From IMG/VR virus record IMGVR_UViG_3300032246_000456, positions 1-49,047 of that record: 49,047 nucleotides of DNA. One strand, 5' to 3'. The notes under the pieces are model-generated. The model saw only the letters and a program-made list of their open reading frames with translations, had not been told where the DNA came from and made no database searches. Made by a program: the position numbers and the translations under genes. Positions 20,921 through 30,311 of this stretch are shown in pieces (position 1 is the stretch's first letter; each line of letters begins with the position of its first letter). The stretch comes from a virus.

Positions 20921-23005
20921 ATGTCATATCAAGTAACATTTACTGAATCAAATAATCCGCTAAAGCCGCCGATTACAGTCGAAGATCAAACAGTTAACAC
21001 TCAAACAGATGTTACCTTTGTTGGAAAGAACTACTCAGGCTACGGCCCAGTCATTGCAAAAAACTTTTTGCACTTATTAGAAAATTTTTCTGGGCCTTCG
21101 AAGCCATCAAATCCAGTGCAAGGGCAGTTGTGGTTTGATAACTCCGTGGACGTAAGCCAATTAAAAGTTAATATTGACGGCACTACTAACGGCTGGGTAA
21201 GCGCAGGCGGCGTAAAAAAATCACCGAGTGCTCCTACGATATCTGCAAGTATCCAAGGCGATTTATGGGTAGACACGATCAATCAGCAACTAAGTTTATT
21301 CACAGGTAGTAATTGGTTATTAGTTGGACCAACTTTTAGTCAAGGATCTCAAACTGGTCCCAAGTTAGAACAAATCGTAGATACACAAAATATTTCTCAC
21401 ACGGTACAAAGTATCTATGTTGAAAATAACCGTGTTATGATTATTAGTAATCAAACATTTACACCAAAATCAACACAGACTGGATTTACCACAATTAATA
21501 AAGGTTCAAATTTATTTAAACCTAGCAGTGGAGAACTTTACAAATACAATGGCATTTCTACACAAGCTGATAGTTTAACAGCAGGTTCAACAAGTGTTAC
21601 AATAGACAATTTATTACGTAGCGATCAACCAAGTACAACGAATTCTTCTTTAACAATTCGATCAGCCGCAGGATTAACAGTGGGAACAGATACTGGTTCT
21701 CTTACACTATATACAGAGACTGCTACTAACGCGGCAACATTTTATGCTAAGAGCGGTAACAGTATTGATTTTAAACTTAATGTTAACGGAACTAATCAAA
21801 CAGTATTACATTTAGATCCAAGTAGTTATATTGGTATTAATAAATCAAACCCAACAGTTCCTTTAGATGTTAACGGCGCAATTTCTGCAACTAAACTTAG
21901 ATTAACTAGTACCGAAATCGATAGTCTTTCGTTAGTAGGTGGGGTGTACGTAGGAGGCCCGACAGAGGTACAGGGTCTTAAGATTAATGGAATACAAGTT
22001 ATTGCAGGAAATATTATTCCAACAGCAAATAATACATACGATCTTGGCTCGGATCCTGCTGAAAACGGAGTAGCATTTGCTAATGTATATGCTACAAATT
22101 TCTGGGGAAGTTTTAACGGAACATTTGCCGGAGGTTTTAGCGGTAGTGTAAGCGGTAGCGCAACAAAGTTAGCAAGCCCAACTAAATTTACAATGGTTGG
22201 GGATGTTATCAATGCAGTAACTGATGCTACAGACTTTGACGGCCAAAATCAAACAATCACGTTTAATACTTCTTTAACCAGCACAGCATTTAATCAACCA
22301 GGGGTAACTAGTGCATTAGGAACAGACGAACTACTATTACATCGCCCTACCGAAATTGGTTTGAAAAAAATTACAGTTGCGACTCTTACGCAAAGTTTTC
22401 CAGTCGTACCAGTTGGCGCAATATTTCCGTTTGCAGGCGTTACTACAAAAATTCCAGTAGGTTATTTATTATGCGACGGTGCCGAAGTATTGCAGTCTAA
22501 GTATAGTGAATTATTTAATACAATTGAGTTTACATATAAACCTTCCGCCCAACTACTTGGAGCTGGAACATTTGCATTGCCTGATTTCAGAGGTAGATTT
22601 GCTTTAGGTCGGGATAATATGAATAACTCGATTCAAGTTAATACGGCGGCAGGCGTTTCAATTTATACAGTTTCAAGCCCAGCTGGCCGAGTAGACAATC
22701 AGTTTGCTAGACAACTTGGCGGATCGCTTGGTTCGGACAAGACAACAATTACAACTTCTAATATTCCTGACCACAGACACTCGTTAAAAGGTGCGGCCGG
22801 TAATCAATACTATGCTGTAAGGAACGTTGCAGGTAATCCAGATGATAGCGATGCACTTCCGGGCCCAGGAGGCCAAGCCGCTGGCCAGGCCCAGTACCTT
22901 TCTACTAGCGGGAGTGTAGTAGCTGACAGTACAGGCCAAGCAATTAATATTATGAATCCGTACTTGACAATCAATTATATTATCTATACCGGAGTAACTG
23001 TATAA
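20921..23005 (+). CDS. Tail collar domain fibre protein
   Basis: 694 residues. The N-terminal about 110 residues form a module shared with the next two genes: TDVTFVGKNYSGYG, a KNFLHLLENF segment, then NPVQGQLWFDNS. The C-terminal part has the phage tail collar signature: VPVGAIFPFAG...GYLLCDGAEV at about 494-522, FALPDFRGRFALGRD at about 550-565 and NIPDHRHSLKG at about 613. Collar domains are typical of short and long tail-fibre proteins of myoviruses and prophages. The middle is beta-rich with a DVNGAISATKLRL segment typical of fibre shafts. The stop overlaps the start of the next gene at 23005 (TAATG), so translation is coupled. It probably contributes to the receptor-binding apparatus (inference). 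Confidence 0.8.
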   Translation: MSYQVTFTESNNPLKPPITVEDQTVNTQTDVTFVGKNYSGYGPVIAKNFLHLLENFSGPSKPSNPVQGQLWFDNSVDVSQLKVNIDGTTNGWVSAGGVKKSPSAPTISASIQGDLWVDTINQQLSLFTGSNWLLVGPTFSQGSQTGPKLEQIVDTQNISHTVQSIYVENNRVMIISNQTFTPKSTQTGFTTINKGSNLFKPSSGELYKYNGISTQADSLTAGSTSVTIDNLLRSDQPSTTNSSLTIRSAAGLTVGTDTGSLTLYTETATNAATFYAKSGNSIDFKLNVNGTNQTVLHLDPSSYIGINKSNPTVPLDVNGAISATKLRLTSTEIDSLSLVGGVYVGGPTEVQGLKINGIQVIAGNIIPTANNTYDLGSDPAENGVAFANVYATNFWGSFNGTFAGGFSGSVSGSATKLASPTKFTMVGDVINAVTDATDFDGQNQTITFNTSLTSTAFNQPGVTSALGTDELLLHRPTEIGLKKITVATLTQSFPVVPVGAIFPFAGVTTKIPVGYLLCDGAEVLQSKYSELFNTIEFTYKPSAQLLGAGTFALPDFRGRFALGRDNMNNSIQVNTAAGVSIYTVSSPAGRVDNQFARQLGGSLGSDKTTITTSNIPDHRHSLKGAAGNQYYAVRNVAGNPDDSDALPGPGGQAAGQAQYLSTSGSVVADSTGQAINIMNPYLTINYIIYTGVTV

Positions 23006-24117
23006 TGAGTTATACAATATTAAAAACTAATGGCGACCAGTTAACACAAATCGTAGATGGACAGGTTGATCAAATAACTACTGATTTAACATTAATTGGC
23101 AAAAATTCAGCCAGTTACGGTACTTCATTAAATGAAAATTTTGTTAAATTATTAGAAAATTTTGCAAACACTAGCCCTCCAAATAATCCTATTATTGGAC
23201 AGTTGTGGTTTGATTTAAGTCAAGGCAGATTAAAAGTTTATGACGGTAATTTGTTTAGAGTATCAGGCGGTGCATTAGTATCTAAAACGATCCCGTCGAC
23301 AATCGCTACTGGTGATATATGGATAGATAGTACTAATCAACAAATGTATTTTAATGACGGTGTTGCCAATATACTAGCCGGGCCGATATATACTTCAACA
23401 CAAGGATTATCTGGATTTCAAACTACTACTATTGTTGATATTTACAGCGTTAGTCATACTGTCTTATCGTTATATTTGAAAAAAACACTTATTGGTATTT
23501 TTAGTTTAGATGAATTTACTCCAAGAGTAGCACCGTCAGGATTTAGCGGAAATATTACTGTCGGATTTAATGTAAGTAACTATTCTGGAATTACATTTAA
23601 AGTTCCAGCTTTATCAGCAACACAATTAATAGCCGCAGACGGTACTGTTAAGACAGCTGAAAATTTCCTTAATACCGGAGATTCTACTGGTAAAAATACA
23701 ACTTCTAATAAGATAGTAATTACTAACGTTACTCCATTGGTTTTAGGACCCGGACAAAATAGCGATATTAGAGTAGATAGTTCTAAATTTAGTTTGAATT
23801 CCATCACCATAGGACAGAATTTTGCTATTAACGTAAATTCAGGATCGGGCCTATCTCCTGCAATGTTTGTTTCTACATCAGCACAGCAAGTTGGTATCTT
23901 CGTTGCCGCTCCAACAGCAACATTAGATGTTGGCGGAAATGCAAATATTCGAGGAAATCTAACAGTACAAGGAACTTATGTAACTGTAACAACTCCGTTG
24001 ACCCCAGCTAGCTCATCTGCCGCAGGAATTCCAGGACAAATTGGCTGGGATACAAGTTACATTTATGTCTGTACAGCAGTAAATACCTGGAAACGTGCCG
24101 CGCTAACAACATGGTAA
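23005..24117 (+). CDS. Tail fibre paralogue sharing the GQLWFD module
   Basis: 370 residues. The N-terminus repeats the module of the genes before and after it: TTDLTLIGKNSASYG, NENFVKLLENFAN, NPIIGQLWFD, then LKVYDGNLFRVSGG. After about residue 150 it diverges. Residues about 305-320 (APTATLDVGGNANIRGNL) again look like a fibre shaft connector. There is no collar domain; the C-terminus is short and ends KRAALTTW. The start codon overlaps the previous stop. The gene looks like a duplicated copy that kept the attachment module and received a different distal end. The structural function is inferred from paralogy and location. Confidence 0.7.
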   Translation: MSYTILKTNGDQLTQIVDGQVDQITTDLTLIGKNSASYGTSLNENFVKLLENFANTSPPNNPIIGQLWFDLSQGRLKVYDGNLFRVSGGALVSKTIPSTIATGDIWIDSTNQQMYFNDGVANILAGPIYTSTQGLSGFQTTTIVDIYSVSHTVLSLYLKKTLIGIFSLDEFTPRVAPSGFSGNITVGFNVSNYSGITFKVPALSATQLIAADGTVKTAENFLNTGDSTGKNTTSNKIVITNVTPLVLGPGQNSDIRVDSSKFSLNSITIGQNFAINVNSGSGLSPAMFVSTSAQQVGIFVAAPTATLDVGGNANIRGNLTVQGTYVTVTTPLTPASSSAAGIPGQIGWDTSYIYVCTAVNTWKRAALTTW

Positions 24118-24131
24118 CACTAGCATATAAC

Positions 24132-24139
24132 GATAAATA
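24132..24139 (+). promoter_or_regulatory. Possible late-promoter box GATAAATA
   Basis: In the 42-base gap before the 489-residue fibre paralogue, GATAAATA differs from the T4 late box TATAAATA by one base and lies 20 bases ahead of the ATG, the same distance as CATAAATA before the gene at 20306. The gap also holds the ribosome-binding GAGG. Confidence 0.35.
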
Positions 24140-24159
24140 TTAGGAATGAGGAATAACTG

Positions 24160-25629
24160 ATGTCATATACCATTAATCGATTTAACGGCGCCCAGGTAAC
24201 TGTGGTAGCTGACGGAACTATAGATAGTACGCTATCAATCAAACTGATAGGCAAAAACTATGCCGGCTACGGCGAAGTACAAAACGAAAATTTTGTATTT
24301 TTGCTAGAAAATTTTAGCAATAGTACTAGTCCACCAAACCCACTTTCAGGCCAAATTTGGTTTGACAGCGCCAATAGCAAATTAAAATTTTATGATGGTA
24401 GCAAATTTCGTCTAGCCAGTGGTGCTGAAGCTAGCGCATCGGCTCCTGTAGGACTTACACCGGGAGAATTTTGGTATGACACAGCAAATAAACAAGTTTA
24501 TGTCTGGAACGGTACTACATTTACGCTAGTTGGCCCACAAAGTGTTGCTGGTGCTGGAACAACACAGATGCAAAGTATAAGCGTGTTAGATGATGTTGGT
24601 GCAACACATTCGATTATCCAAGCTGTAACTAATGGCCAAATTATGTATATCATCAGTGCTGATGAATTTATACTTAACACAGCATTAAATGCCATTAGCG
24701 GATTTAGTAAAATTGGTAAAGGTATAACTTTAGTTAATAGTACAGTTGGTAGTACACTAGGAGTTACGAGCTCAGGTGATCAACGCTTCTGGGGTACAGC
24801 AAGTAACTCGGATAAACTAGGCGGAATCGCGGCTAGCGAATATTTAAGAGCAAGTACAACAAGTTTTGCAACACCGATTCACTTTAGCGATTCCGGATTC
24901 ACTGTTGGAAATTCAAATAACTTGTCAGTTAGCATTATCGGATCGACACCAACTATCGCTAACGTACTAGGAAATACAGTTAATTTTCAAACAACAGTAG
25001 CAGGTCAGACAAAAACACCATTGACTCTAGTTGGTGCAGATATTCTTCCTGGAGATACAAATTCTACAAGTCTTGGATCTGCGGCTAAAGTTTTTAGCAC
25101 AGTATATGCAACATCCTTTAATGGTATTGTAACCCAAGCTAATCAAATATTAGAAACAGTTAGCGGTTTATATCGTTCAGGTAACACTGGAGCGGCCGCT
25201 AGTACAGTAGCAGTTCGAGATTCAAATGCTGACATTTATGCAAACGTATTCCAGGGTATTGCAAGCTCAGCAGATTATGCTGACTTGGCAGAGAAGTATC
25301 TAGCAGATGCAGATTATCTAGTTGGTACAGTTGTAGCGATCGGTGGAGAAAAAGAAGTAACAGCTTGTACAGTAGGCGATCGTGCAATCGGTGTTATTTC
25401 TGCTAATCCAGCTTACATGATGAATAGCGGATTAGAAGGTGGAACTTATGTGGCATTAAAGGGTCGTGTTCCTTGTAAGGTAGTTGGCCCAATAATGAAA
25501 GGACAGCGATTAATTGCTGGATCGAATGGTGCCGCTCAAGTAGCTCATACATCAACTGACGTGTTTGCAATAGCATTAGAGTCAAATGATGATATTGCCG
25601 AAAAAACTATCGAAGTATTGGTACTATAA
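24160..25629 (+). CDS. Tail fibre paralogue with distinct C-terminal domain
   Basis: 489 residues. Third copy of the shared N-terminal module: LSIKLIGKNYAGYG, NENFVFLLENFSN, NPLSGQIWFD, LKFYDGSKFRLASG. The C-terminal about 120 residues (ADYADLAEKYLADADYLVGT ... GDRAIGVISANPAYMMNSGL ... TIEVLVL) are a domain I associate with fibre proteins of T4-like phages from aquatic hosts; it has a loose likeness to autoprocessing or assembly-chaperone tips of fibre proteins, which I cannot confirm. A GAAAS run is spelled as a NotI site at 25192-25199. Nine bases separate it from the next gene, with AAGGA as ribosome-binding site. Confidence 0.7.
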   Translation: MSYTINRFNGAQVTVVADGTIDSTLSIKLIGKNYAGYGEVQNENFVFLLENFSNSTSPPNPLSGQIWFDSANSKLKFYDGSKFRLASGAEASASAPVGLTPGEFWYDTANKQVYVWNGTTFTLVGPQSVAGAGTTQMQSISVLDDVGATHSIIQAVTNGQIMYIISADEFILNTALNAISGFSKIGKGITLVNSTVGSTLGVTSSGDQRFWGTASNSDKLGGIAASEYLRASTTSFATPIHFSDSGFTVGNSNNLSVSIIGSTPTIANVLGNTVNFQTTVAGQTKTPLTLVGADILPGDTNSTSLGSAAKVFSTVYATSFNGIVTQANQILETVSGLYRSGNTGAAASTVAVRDSNADIYANVFQGIASSADYADLAEKYLADADYLVGTVVAIGGEKEVTACTVGDRAIGVISANPAYMMNSGLEGGTYVALKGRVPCKVVGPIMKGQRLIAGSNGAAQVAHTSTDVFAIALESNDDIAEKTIEVLVL

Positions 25630-25638
25630 GGAATTATT

Positions 25639-27018
25639 ATGGCAGGCGCTGGAACAAAAATATTAGCTTCGGATTATAATGCTATTCAAAGTATAGCACA
25701 AACATTGTTAGGCACCGGTTCGGGACAATACGGCTACGGACAAGCAGTATCAAGCTCGCAAGTTCGAGCAGGCGATCCATTCAAGTTAACTGATTGGGTC
25801 AATTTAAGAAATGATTTATTAAAAATCGGCGCACATCAAACTGGATCAGGGACAGAAGGAGCTAGGTTAATAATTCCAGGAAATTTAGATCCTCGAAATA
25901 TTAGTAGTTTTATTACTAAATCGGGAACAAGTCCTTGTTTGGTAACGTTTGGATTTAATCCTGCAACTTCATCTGCTCCGTCAATCGGTGCACCTTATAA
26001 AGTACAAAACTGTGCCAATGCTAGCTATAACGGAGTGTTCACATCAACAAATAGTTCTACTTCAACAATTACTTTAAGTTATCCTAATGATCCAGGAACG
26101 TTTGATTCGTCACGTACAGTAAAAATTAGTAGCGTACTAACAGATGCAGTAAGATCACAGTATTTGTCTTATGCAAATGAAAAGTATATTGGAGCATTTA
26201 ATCCTACTACAACTATTACAGGTACGACCAATGCAACAAGTACCATATCATCTGCAAATGCACAAGTTATTATGGTCGGCGCAACTGTTGTTGGATCTGG
26301 AATTCCACTTAATACTACAGTGGCAAGTGTAGTCCCAGGTATATCATTAACATTAACTCAGTCGGCTAGTACATCAGTTAGCGGTGCAACTTTTGCATTA
26401 ACCCTGGTTACTGGTATAAAAACAGTAGCGGCTAATCAATTAACACCAAACGAAGCAATTACTAGTACTAATAGAACTGTAGCATGGAACGGCAACATTC
26501 AATCTATAGCAACGTATACTTTTCCGTCTGCTGATTCAGCCCGTGCATTTTTTAATAGCGGTAGTCAATTTGAAGTAACTCCTTCATTGACAGGAAGTTT
26601 TGGTTCTTCGTCAGTATTGAAAGATCAAACATGGCAAGTAATGTTCCAGCAAGTTGGAACTATTGCATTTAGGGCAAATGATTGTATACAAACTCCGCCA
26701 GATTTTAATCCCAACGCAAGTCAGCATTATCCGATAGGATGGTTTGGATTGACTACTACAGATAGATTAGTTTTTAGTAAACAAGCACCTAGCGGAGCAT
26801 ATTCAGCTAACGTATTAAACGTATTTGCACGTAGAGATGCGGCAGGTGCTGTCTTAATACTAACAGTTAGATTTCAAGACGATGCAACATCAAATCCACC
26901 TTGGGGTATAGACGAAAACGTAGATGGTATCTTAGGAATTAATTTTACAGCTACCCGCGCAAGTGGTTCAAATGTGTCTGTAATTGTTCCTCCGGTTAGT
27001 GTAACATCTATAGCATAA
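25639..27018 (+). CDS. Virion structural protein, first of a two-gene paralogue pair
   Basis: 459 residues. The N-terminal about 70 residues (ASDYNAIQSIAQTLLGTGSG, YGYGQAVSSSQV, WVNLRNDLLKIGAHQTG) match the start of the following gene. The region SARAFFNSGSQFEVTPSLTG and the later NPPWGIDENVDG also have counterparts there, so the two genes are duplicates over most of this protein's length. A short insertion near residues 190-265 resembles the repeat type seen in the giant protein (VGATVVGSGIPLNTTVASV). The C-terminus lacks the glycine-rich extension of its partner. The distal fibre or baseplate role is inferred from neighbourhood. Confidence 0.65.
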   Translation: MAGAGTKILASDYNAIQSIAQTLLGTGSGQYGYGQAVSSSQVRAGDPFKLTDWVNLRNDLLKIGAHQTGSGTEGARLIIPGNLDPRNISSFITKSGTSPCLVTFGFNPATSSAPSIGAPYKVQNCANASYNGVFTSTNSSTSTITLSYPNDPGTFDSSRTVKISSVLTDAVRSQYLSYANEKYIGAFNPTTTITGTTNATSTISSANAQVIMVGATVVGSGIPLNTTVASVVPGISLTLTQSASTSVSGATFALTLVTGIKTVAANQLTPNEAITSTNRTVAWNGNIQSIATYTFPSADSARAFFNSGSQFEVTPSLTGSFGSSSVLKDQTWQVMFQQVGTIAFRANDCIQTPPDFNPNASQHYPIGWFGLTTTDRLVFSKQAPSGAYSANVLNVFARRDAAGAVLILTVRFQDDATSNPPWGIDENVDGILGINFTATRASGSNVSVIVPPVSVTSIA

Positions 27019-27074
27019 TTAAATTTTTGGCACGACAACTGCCGGAGATAATTATATAAAAAGAGGAGTTCAAC

Positions 27075-29048
27075 GTGCCAACATTGGGACCAGGAGTCGG
27101 TAATGTTATTACTGCAAATACAACAGGGGATTTCAACACAATACAAGCTATTGTAGCTAAAGTGTTGGGCGCTCCTACCGACAGTGACCCTAGGTACGGT
27201 TATAATCAGGTATTATCCAGCGGACAAGTTTCTGTTGGTAATAAAGTAACTCTAGCACAATGGTCCAATTTGCGATCGGATATGATTCGTGCTCGCGGTC
27301 ATCAAACAGGAAATGGTGCTGAAAGTAACAATATTGTCCTTCCGACTACATCAAGTTTAATTACAGAATCGGTACGTCAAGCATATTTGACGTATGCAAA
27401 CACATTATCAACTTATCGAGATACTATAGCAAGCAATCAGTACACACAAGAACCGATTAATACAGCAATACGTACTGCTTCATGGAACGGTAATATTTAT
27501 AGTACAGTTAGTTTAAATTTTGGAGATTTACCTTCGGCTCGCGCATTTTTTAATGCAGGTGGCTTAGTAAAAATGTCAGCAAGCCTAACAGGGTCTTTTG
27601 GTGTAGCCGCAACTGTCAAAGATAATACATGGGCAACTATGCTAGCACAGTCGGGAACTATTACGTTGGGTCCAACTTCAACTTATCTTGCCCAAGGAAG
27701 TTCAGGCACAGTTTCTAGTTCGATTGGATATTTTAATTTAAACGGATCTTATCAAACTATATTTTTAAAACCAGCACCTGCTGGCGCATATTCTAATAAC
27801 GAATTTAGGATCCTTGCAAAGTATGCCGGAACATCCTTAGATATACAATATCAATATAATGATATATCTGGACAGCCAAATCCACCATGGGGTACAGATG
27901 AAGCGGTTGACGGAATCGTAACACAAACTACAGTCTTGTGGAGACCTACAGGTTCATATGTGGCGCTTCCACAACCGAGTGCAACTCTTGCAGGTGATTT
28001 ACAAAACGGTGCTGGCGGCACTTACGGATTGACCGCCGACAAATATGTAGTTGACGAAGGCGGAACAGTTGCAGTAACATTAAAAACACAAAATGTAGCA
28101 GACGGAACAGCAGTTACATATAGTGTGACCGGTGTTGCCGCAAGTAGATTTAGTTCGGGTGCTACATCTGGATATTTTACAGTTTACAGTAATAGTGCAA
28201 CAATTAGTTGGACTATTGCTAATAATTTATTCACCGACGGAGTTACATCATTTACAGTATCTCTTAATAATGGACTTTCGTCGGTAGTTATTTCAATTAA
28301 TGATACTTCTAAAACACCTGTTGGTAACGTATTTTTTCTAAATACTGGCCAACAAACTTGGGTAGCTCCTCCAGGAGTAACACAAGTTAGTGTTCTTATG
28401 GTAGGCGGTGGCGGAGCCGGCGGCGCATTTGCTGGCGGTGGCGGTGGCGGTGGTCAAGCAAGATTATTTTCCACTCCGGTAAGCCCAGGCCAAACATATT
28501 ACTTAGATGTGGGTGCAGGCGGGTCAGGCGGCGGCGCCGGCAGTAATACAAGTTTTAGTGGCAATATAGCCTATGCCGGACAAGGTGGCGGAACTGGATC
28601 GACTACAGGTCATGCTGGTACACACATAGGCGGTGGCGGCGGCTCATCTGGAACTGGAAACGGTGGCGGCTCTCCAGACGGTAACACAGGCACTACTATG
28701 AAAGCCGCAGGTGGAGGCGGAGGTGGTAGCGGTAATAATGGTAATGCCGCGCAAAGTCAAGAACAAGGCGGAAACGGTGCAGACGGACAGGTATTTACAT
28801 TCGCTGGATCAAATTATTGGCTTGGTGGTGGTGGCGGTGGTGGCGGCACTAACGCGGCTGGCACTGGTAAATATGGTGGTGGCACCGGCGGGCAATCCGA
28901 TAATCCTGGTTCGAATGGTACACCTAACCTCGGAGGTGGCGGTGGCGGCGGTGGAGCCAAAATAACCGGCACACAACTTGTTGCCGTACTAGAAGGGCGA
29001 GTAGGCGGAAACGGCGGCAGTGGCGGCGTCGGACTTTCTTGGACATAA
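27075..29048 (+). CDS. Glycine-rich adhesin-like fibre protein
   Basis: 657 residues from a GTG at 27075, with AGAGGAG 7 bases upstream deciding the start. Residues 1-300 parallel the preceding gene (FNTIQAIVAKVLG, YGYNQVLSSGQV, WSNLRSDMIRARGHQTG, SARAFFNAGGLVKMSASLTG, NPPWGTDEAVDG). A beta domain follows (about 310-420), then from about 430 a segment opening VFFLNTGQQTWVAPPGVTQV and a run of glycine clusters to the end. This opening plus glycine tracts is typical of the glycine-rich distal domain of phage receptor-binding proteins; polyglycine-helix tips are known in tail-fibre adhesins such as gp38 of phage S16. It is last in the plus-strand structural block, consistent with a host-range determinant. 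Confidence 0.7.
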   Translation: MPTLGPGVGNVITANTTGDFNTIQAIVAKVLGAPTDSDPRYGYNQVLSSGQVSVGNKVTLAQWSNLRSDMIRARGHQTGNGAESNNIVLPTTSSLITESVRQAYLTYANTLSTYRDTIASNQYTQEPINTAIRTASWNGNIYSTVSLNFGDLPSARAFFNAGGLVKMSASLTGSFGVAATVKDNTWATMLAQSGTITLGPTSTYLAQGSSGTVSSSIGYFNLNGSYQTIFLKPAPAGAYSNNEFRILAKYAGTSLDIQYQYNDISGQPNPPWGTDEAVDGIVTQTTVLWRPTGSYVALPQPSATLAGDLQNGAGGTYGLTADKYVVDEGGTVAVTLKTQNVADGTAVTYSVTGVAASRFSSGATSGYFTVYSNSATISWTIANNLFTDGVTSFTVSLNNGLSSVVISINDTSKTPVGNVFFLNTGQQTWVAPPGVTQVSVLMVGGGGAGGAFAGGGGGGGQARLFSTPVSPGQTYYLDVGAGGSGGGAGSNTSFSGNIAYAGQGGGTGSTTGHAGTHIGGGGGSSGTGNGGGSPDGNTGTTMKAAGGGGGGSGNNGNAAQSQEQGGNGADGQVFTFAGSNYWLGGGGGGGGTNAAGTGKYGGGTGGQSDNPGSNGTPNLGGGGGGGGAKITGTQLVAVLEGRVGGNGGSGGVGLSWT

Positions 29049-29066
29049 AAATCTAACAGTAAGTTC

Positions 29067-29095
29067 TTGACATGATAACTATAATAGTGTATTAT
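29067..29095 (+). promoter_or_regulatory. Sigma-70-type promoter for the glycosyltransferase cassette
   Basis: TTGACA at 29067-29072, a 17-base spacer, and TATTAT at 29090-29095. The box sits between the end of the adhesin gene and the ATG at 29116 and matches the spacing of three other promoters found on the opposite strand. It would start a separate transcript for the cassette. Confidence 0.75.
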
Positions 29096-29115
29096 AAACA
29101 CTCTCAGAGGTTATT

Positions 29116-29466
29116 ATGGACGAAAGAATAGAAAAAGCATTTGAAGTGGCCAATTACATGGCGACCCTTTCAAATCAAAGACGTGTTATCCTTGAAGAAT
29201 ATAATCAAAAATTAGTTTATTATATTAATGGAGCTACGTTTCAAGTTGATTACAACTTAATTAACTTTGCCAAAAATTTAATAGATCTAGGCCACACAGA
29301 AGACATTGCATTTGTTGATGCAAATAATCAGCCTGTAATTATTAAAGATGTTCAAGATTTTTTAGATAATTTGCTATCTGTTTATTTTGAATCCGTCAAC
29401 GAATATCAAACTAAATTTGCGGAAATTAAACGTAAACGTAATGTTAAAGATTTAGTGGATCTATGA
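29116..29466 (+). CDS. Small protein of unknown function at head of glycosyltransferase cassette
   Basis: 116 residues, mostly helical and charged, opening MDERIEKAFEVANYMATLSN and ending KRKRNVKDLVDL. No membrane segment or catalytic motif. It is the first gene after the 29067 promoter, with AGAGG upstream of the ATG, and its stop overlaps the next start (ATGA at 29463), so it is coupled to the glycosyltransferase-like gene. It could be an assembly or regulatory partner of the fibre/glycosylation products; nothing in the sequence decides this. Confidence 0.6.
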   Translation: MDERIEKAFEVANYMATLSNQRRVILEEYNQKLVYYINGATFQVDYNLINFAKNLIDLGHTEDIAFVDANNQPVIIKDVQDFLDNLLSVYFESVNEYQTKFAEIKRKRNVKDLVDL

Positions 29467-30311
29467 CAATCGGCGCATTAATTTTTGCTCAAAATACAGT
29501 TGGTGTTGACTATGTTAAGTTAGCAATATTTGCGGCACGACAGGTAAAAAAACATTTAAACATACCCGTTAGTCTAGCAACAGATAGTCAAGCCTGGCTA
29601 GAATTTTATCCTGAACATGCCGAAGTGTTTGATCAAATAATTCCTATTATTGGAAATACCACTCAACAAAAAAAATTCTACGATGGCACGCTAGTATATC
29701 AAACTGCTGAGTGGAAAAATTTAACACGTAATCAAGCATACAATATTACTCCGTATGATCGTACACTAGTTATTGATAGTGATTTTATCATTAACTCTGA
29801 CACATTGCTAAAAGCATTAAACAACGATTATAGTTTTCAAATTTATCGTAAAAGTTTTGACCTAGCAGGTTGGAGAGATATTAGTAGTTTTGAACGCATT
29901 AATCAGTATAGTGTTCCATTCTATTGGGGCACTGTTTTTATCTTTGAAAAAACAGCCAGTACTAGAAGTTTGTTTGATTTAATAGAATATGTTAAAAGTA
30001 ACTGGGAGTATTTTAGGATCATTTACAAAATAGATAGTCCGACATTTCGCAACGATTTTGCATTTAGCATTGCTATACATATTATGAATGGAAATACAGA
30101 AGGCGACTTTGCTCATGAACTACCAGGGCTAATGACATACATTTTAGATAGGGATATCCTAGTAACAATGAAAGATAGTAAAATGCAATTCCTAGTAGAA
30201 AAGGCGCATTTTCCCGGCGAGTATACTTTGCTTAGTACCAATGCGACTGATGTGCATGTTATGAATAAACAAAGTTTAACAAGATTTATAGACGAGGGTT
30301 ACGGTGTCTAA
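29463..30311 (+). CDS. Glycosyltransferase-like protein 1 (DSD motif)
   Basis: 282 residues. The first about 110 residues have an alternating alpha/beta GT-A pattern (IGALIFAQNTVGVDYVKLA ... VSLATDSQAW) leading to TLVIDSDFII, where D105-S-D107 is a D-x-D metal/nucleotide-sugar motif. It resembles the next gene throughout (AQNT.GVDY.K.A, VFDQIIPI, AYNITPYDR/KIYHVTPYDE), so the pair are paralogues. Family membership is by fold pattern; donor and acceptor are unknown. It starts on ATGA overlapping the previous stop and its own end overlaps the next gene by 8 bases. Confidence 0.65.
   Translation: MTIGALIFAQNTVGVDYVKLAIFAARQVKKHLNIPVSLATDSQAWLEFYPEHAEVFDQIIPIIGNTTQQKKFYDGTLVYQTAEWKNLTRNQAYNITPYDRTLVIDSDFIINSDTLLKALNNDYSFQIYRKSFDLAGWRDISSFERINQYSVPFYWGTVFIFEKTASTRSLFDLIEYVKSNWEYFRIIYKIDSPTFRNDFAFSIAIHIMNGNTEGDFAHELPGLMTYILDRDILVTMKDSKMQFLVEKAHFPGEYTLLSTNATDVHVMNKQSLTRFIDEGYGV

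Noticed and set aside
25268-25629. Intramolecular chaperone/autoprotease tip in the 489-residue fibre paralogue
   Set aside because: The C-terminal domain loosely resembles such tips, but I could not see a convincing catalytic serine/lysine or cleavage motif, so it is described only as a distinct domain.
28711-28965. 84-codon plus-strand frame within the glycine-rich tip
   Set aside because: It is an out-of-frame reading of GGN repeats (Val/Ala-rich) inside a clear coding frame.
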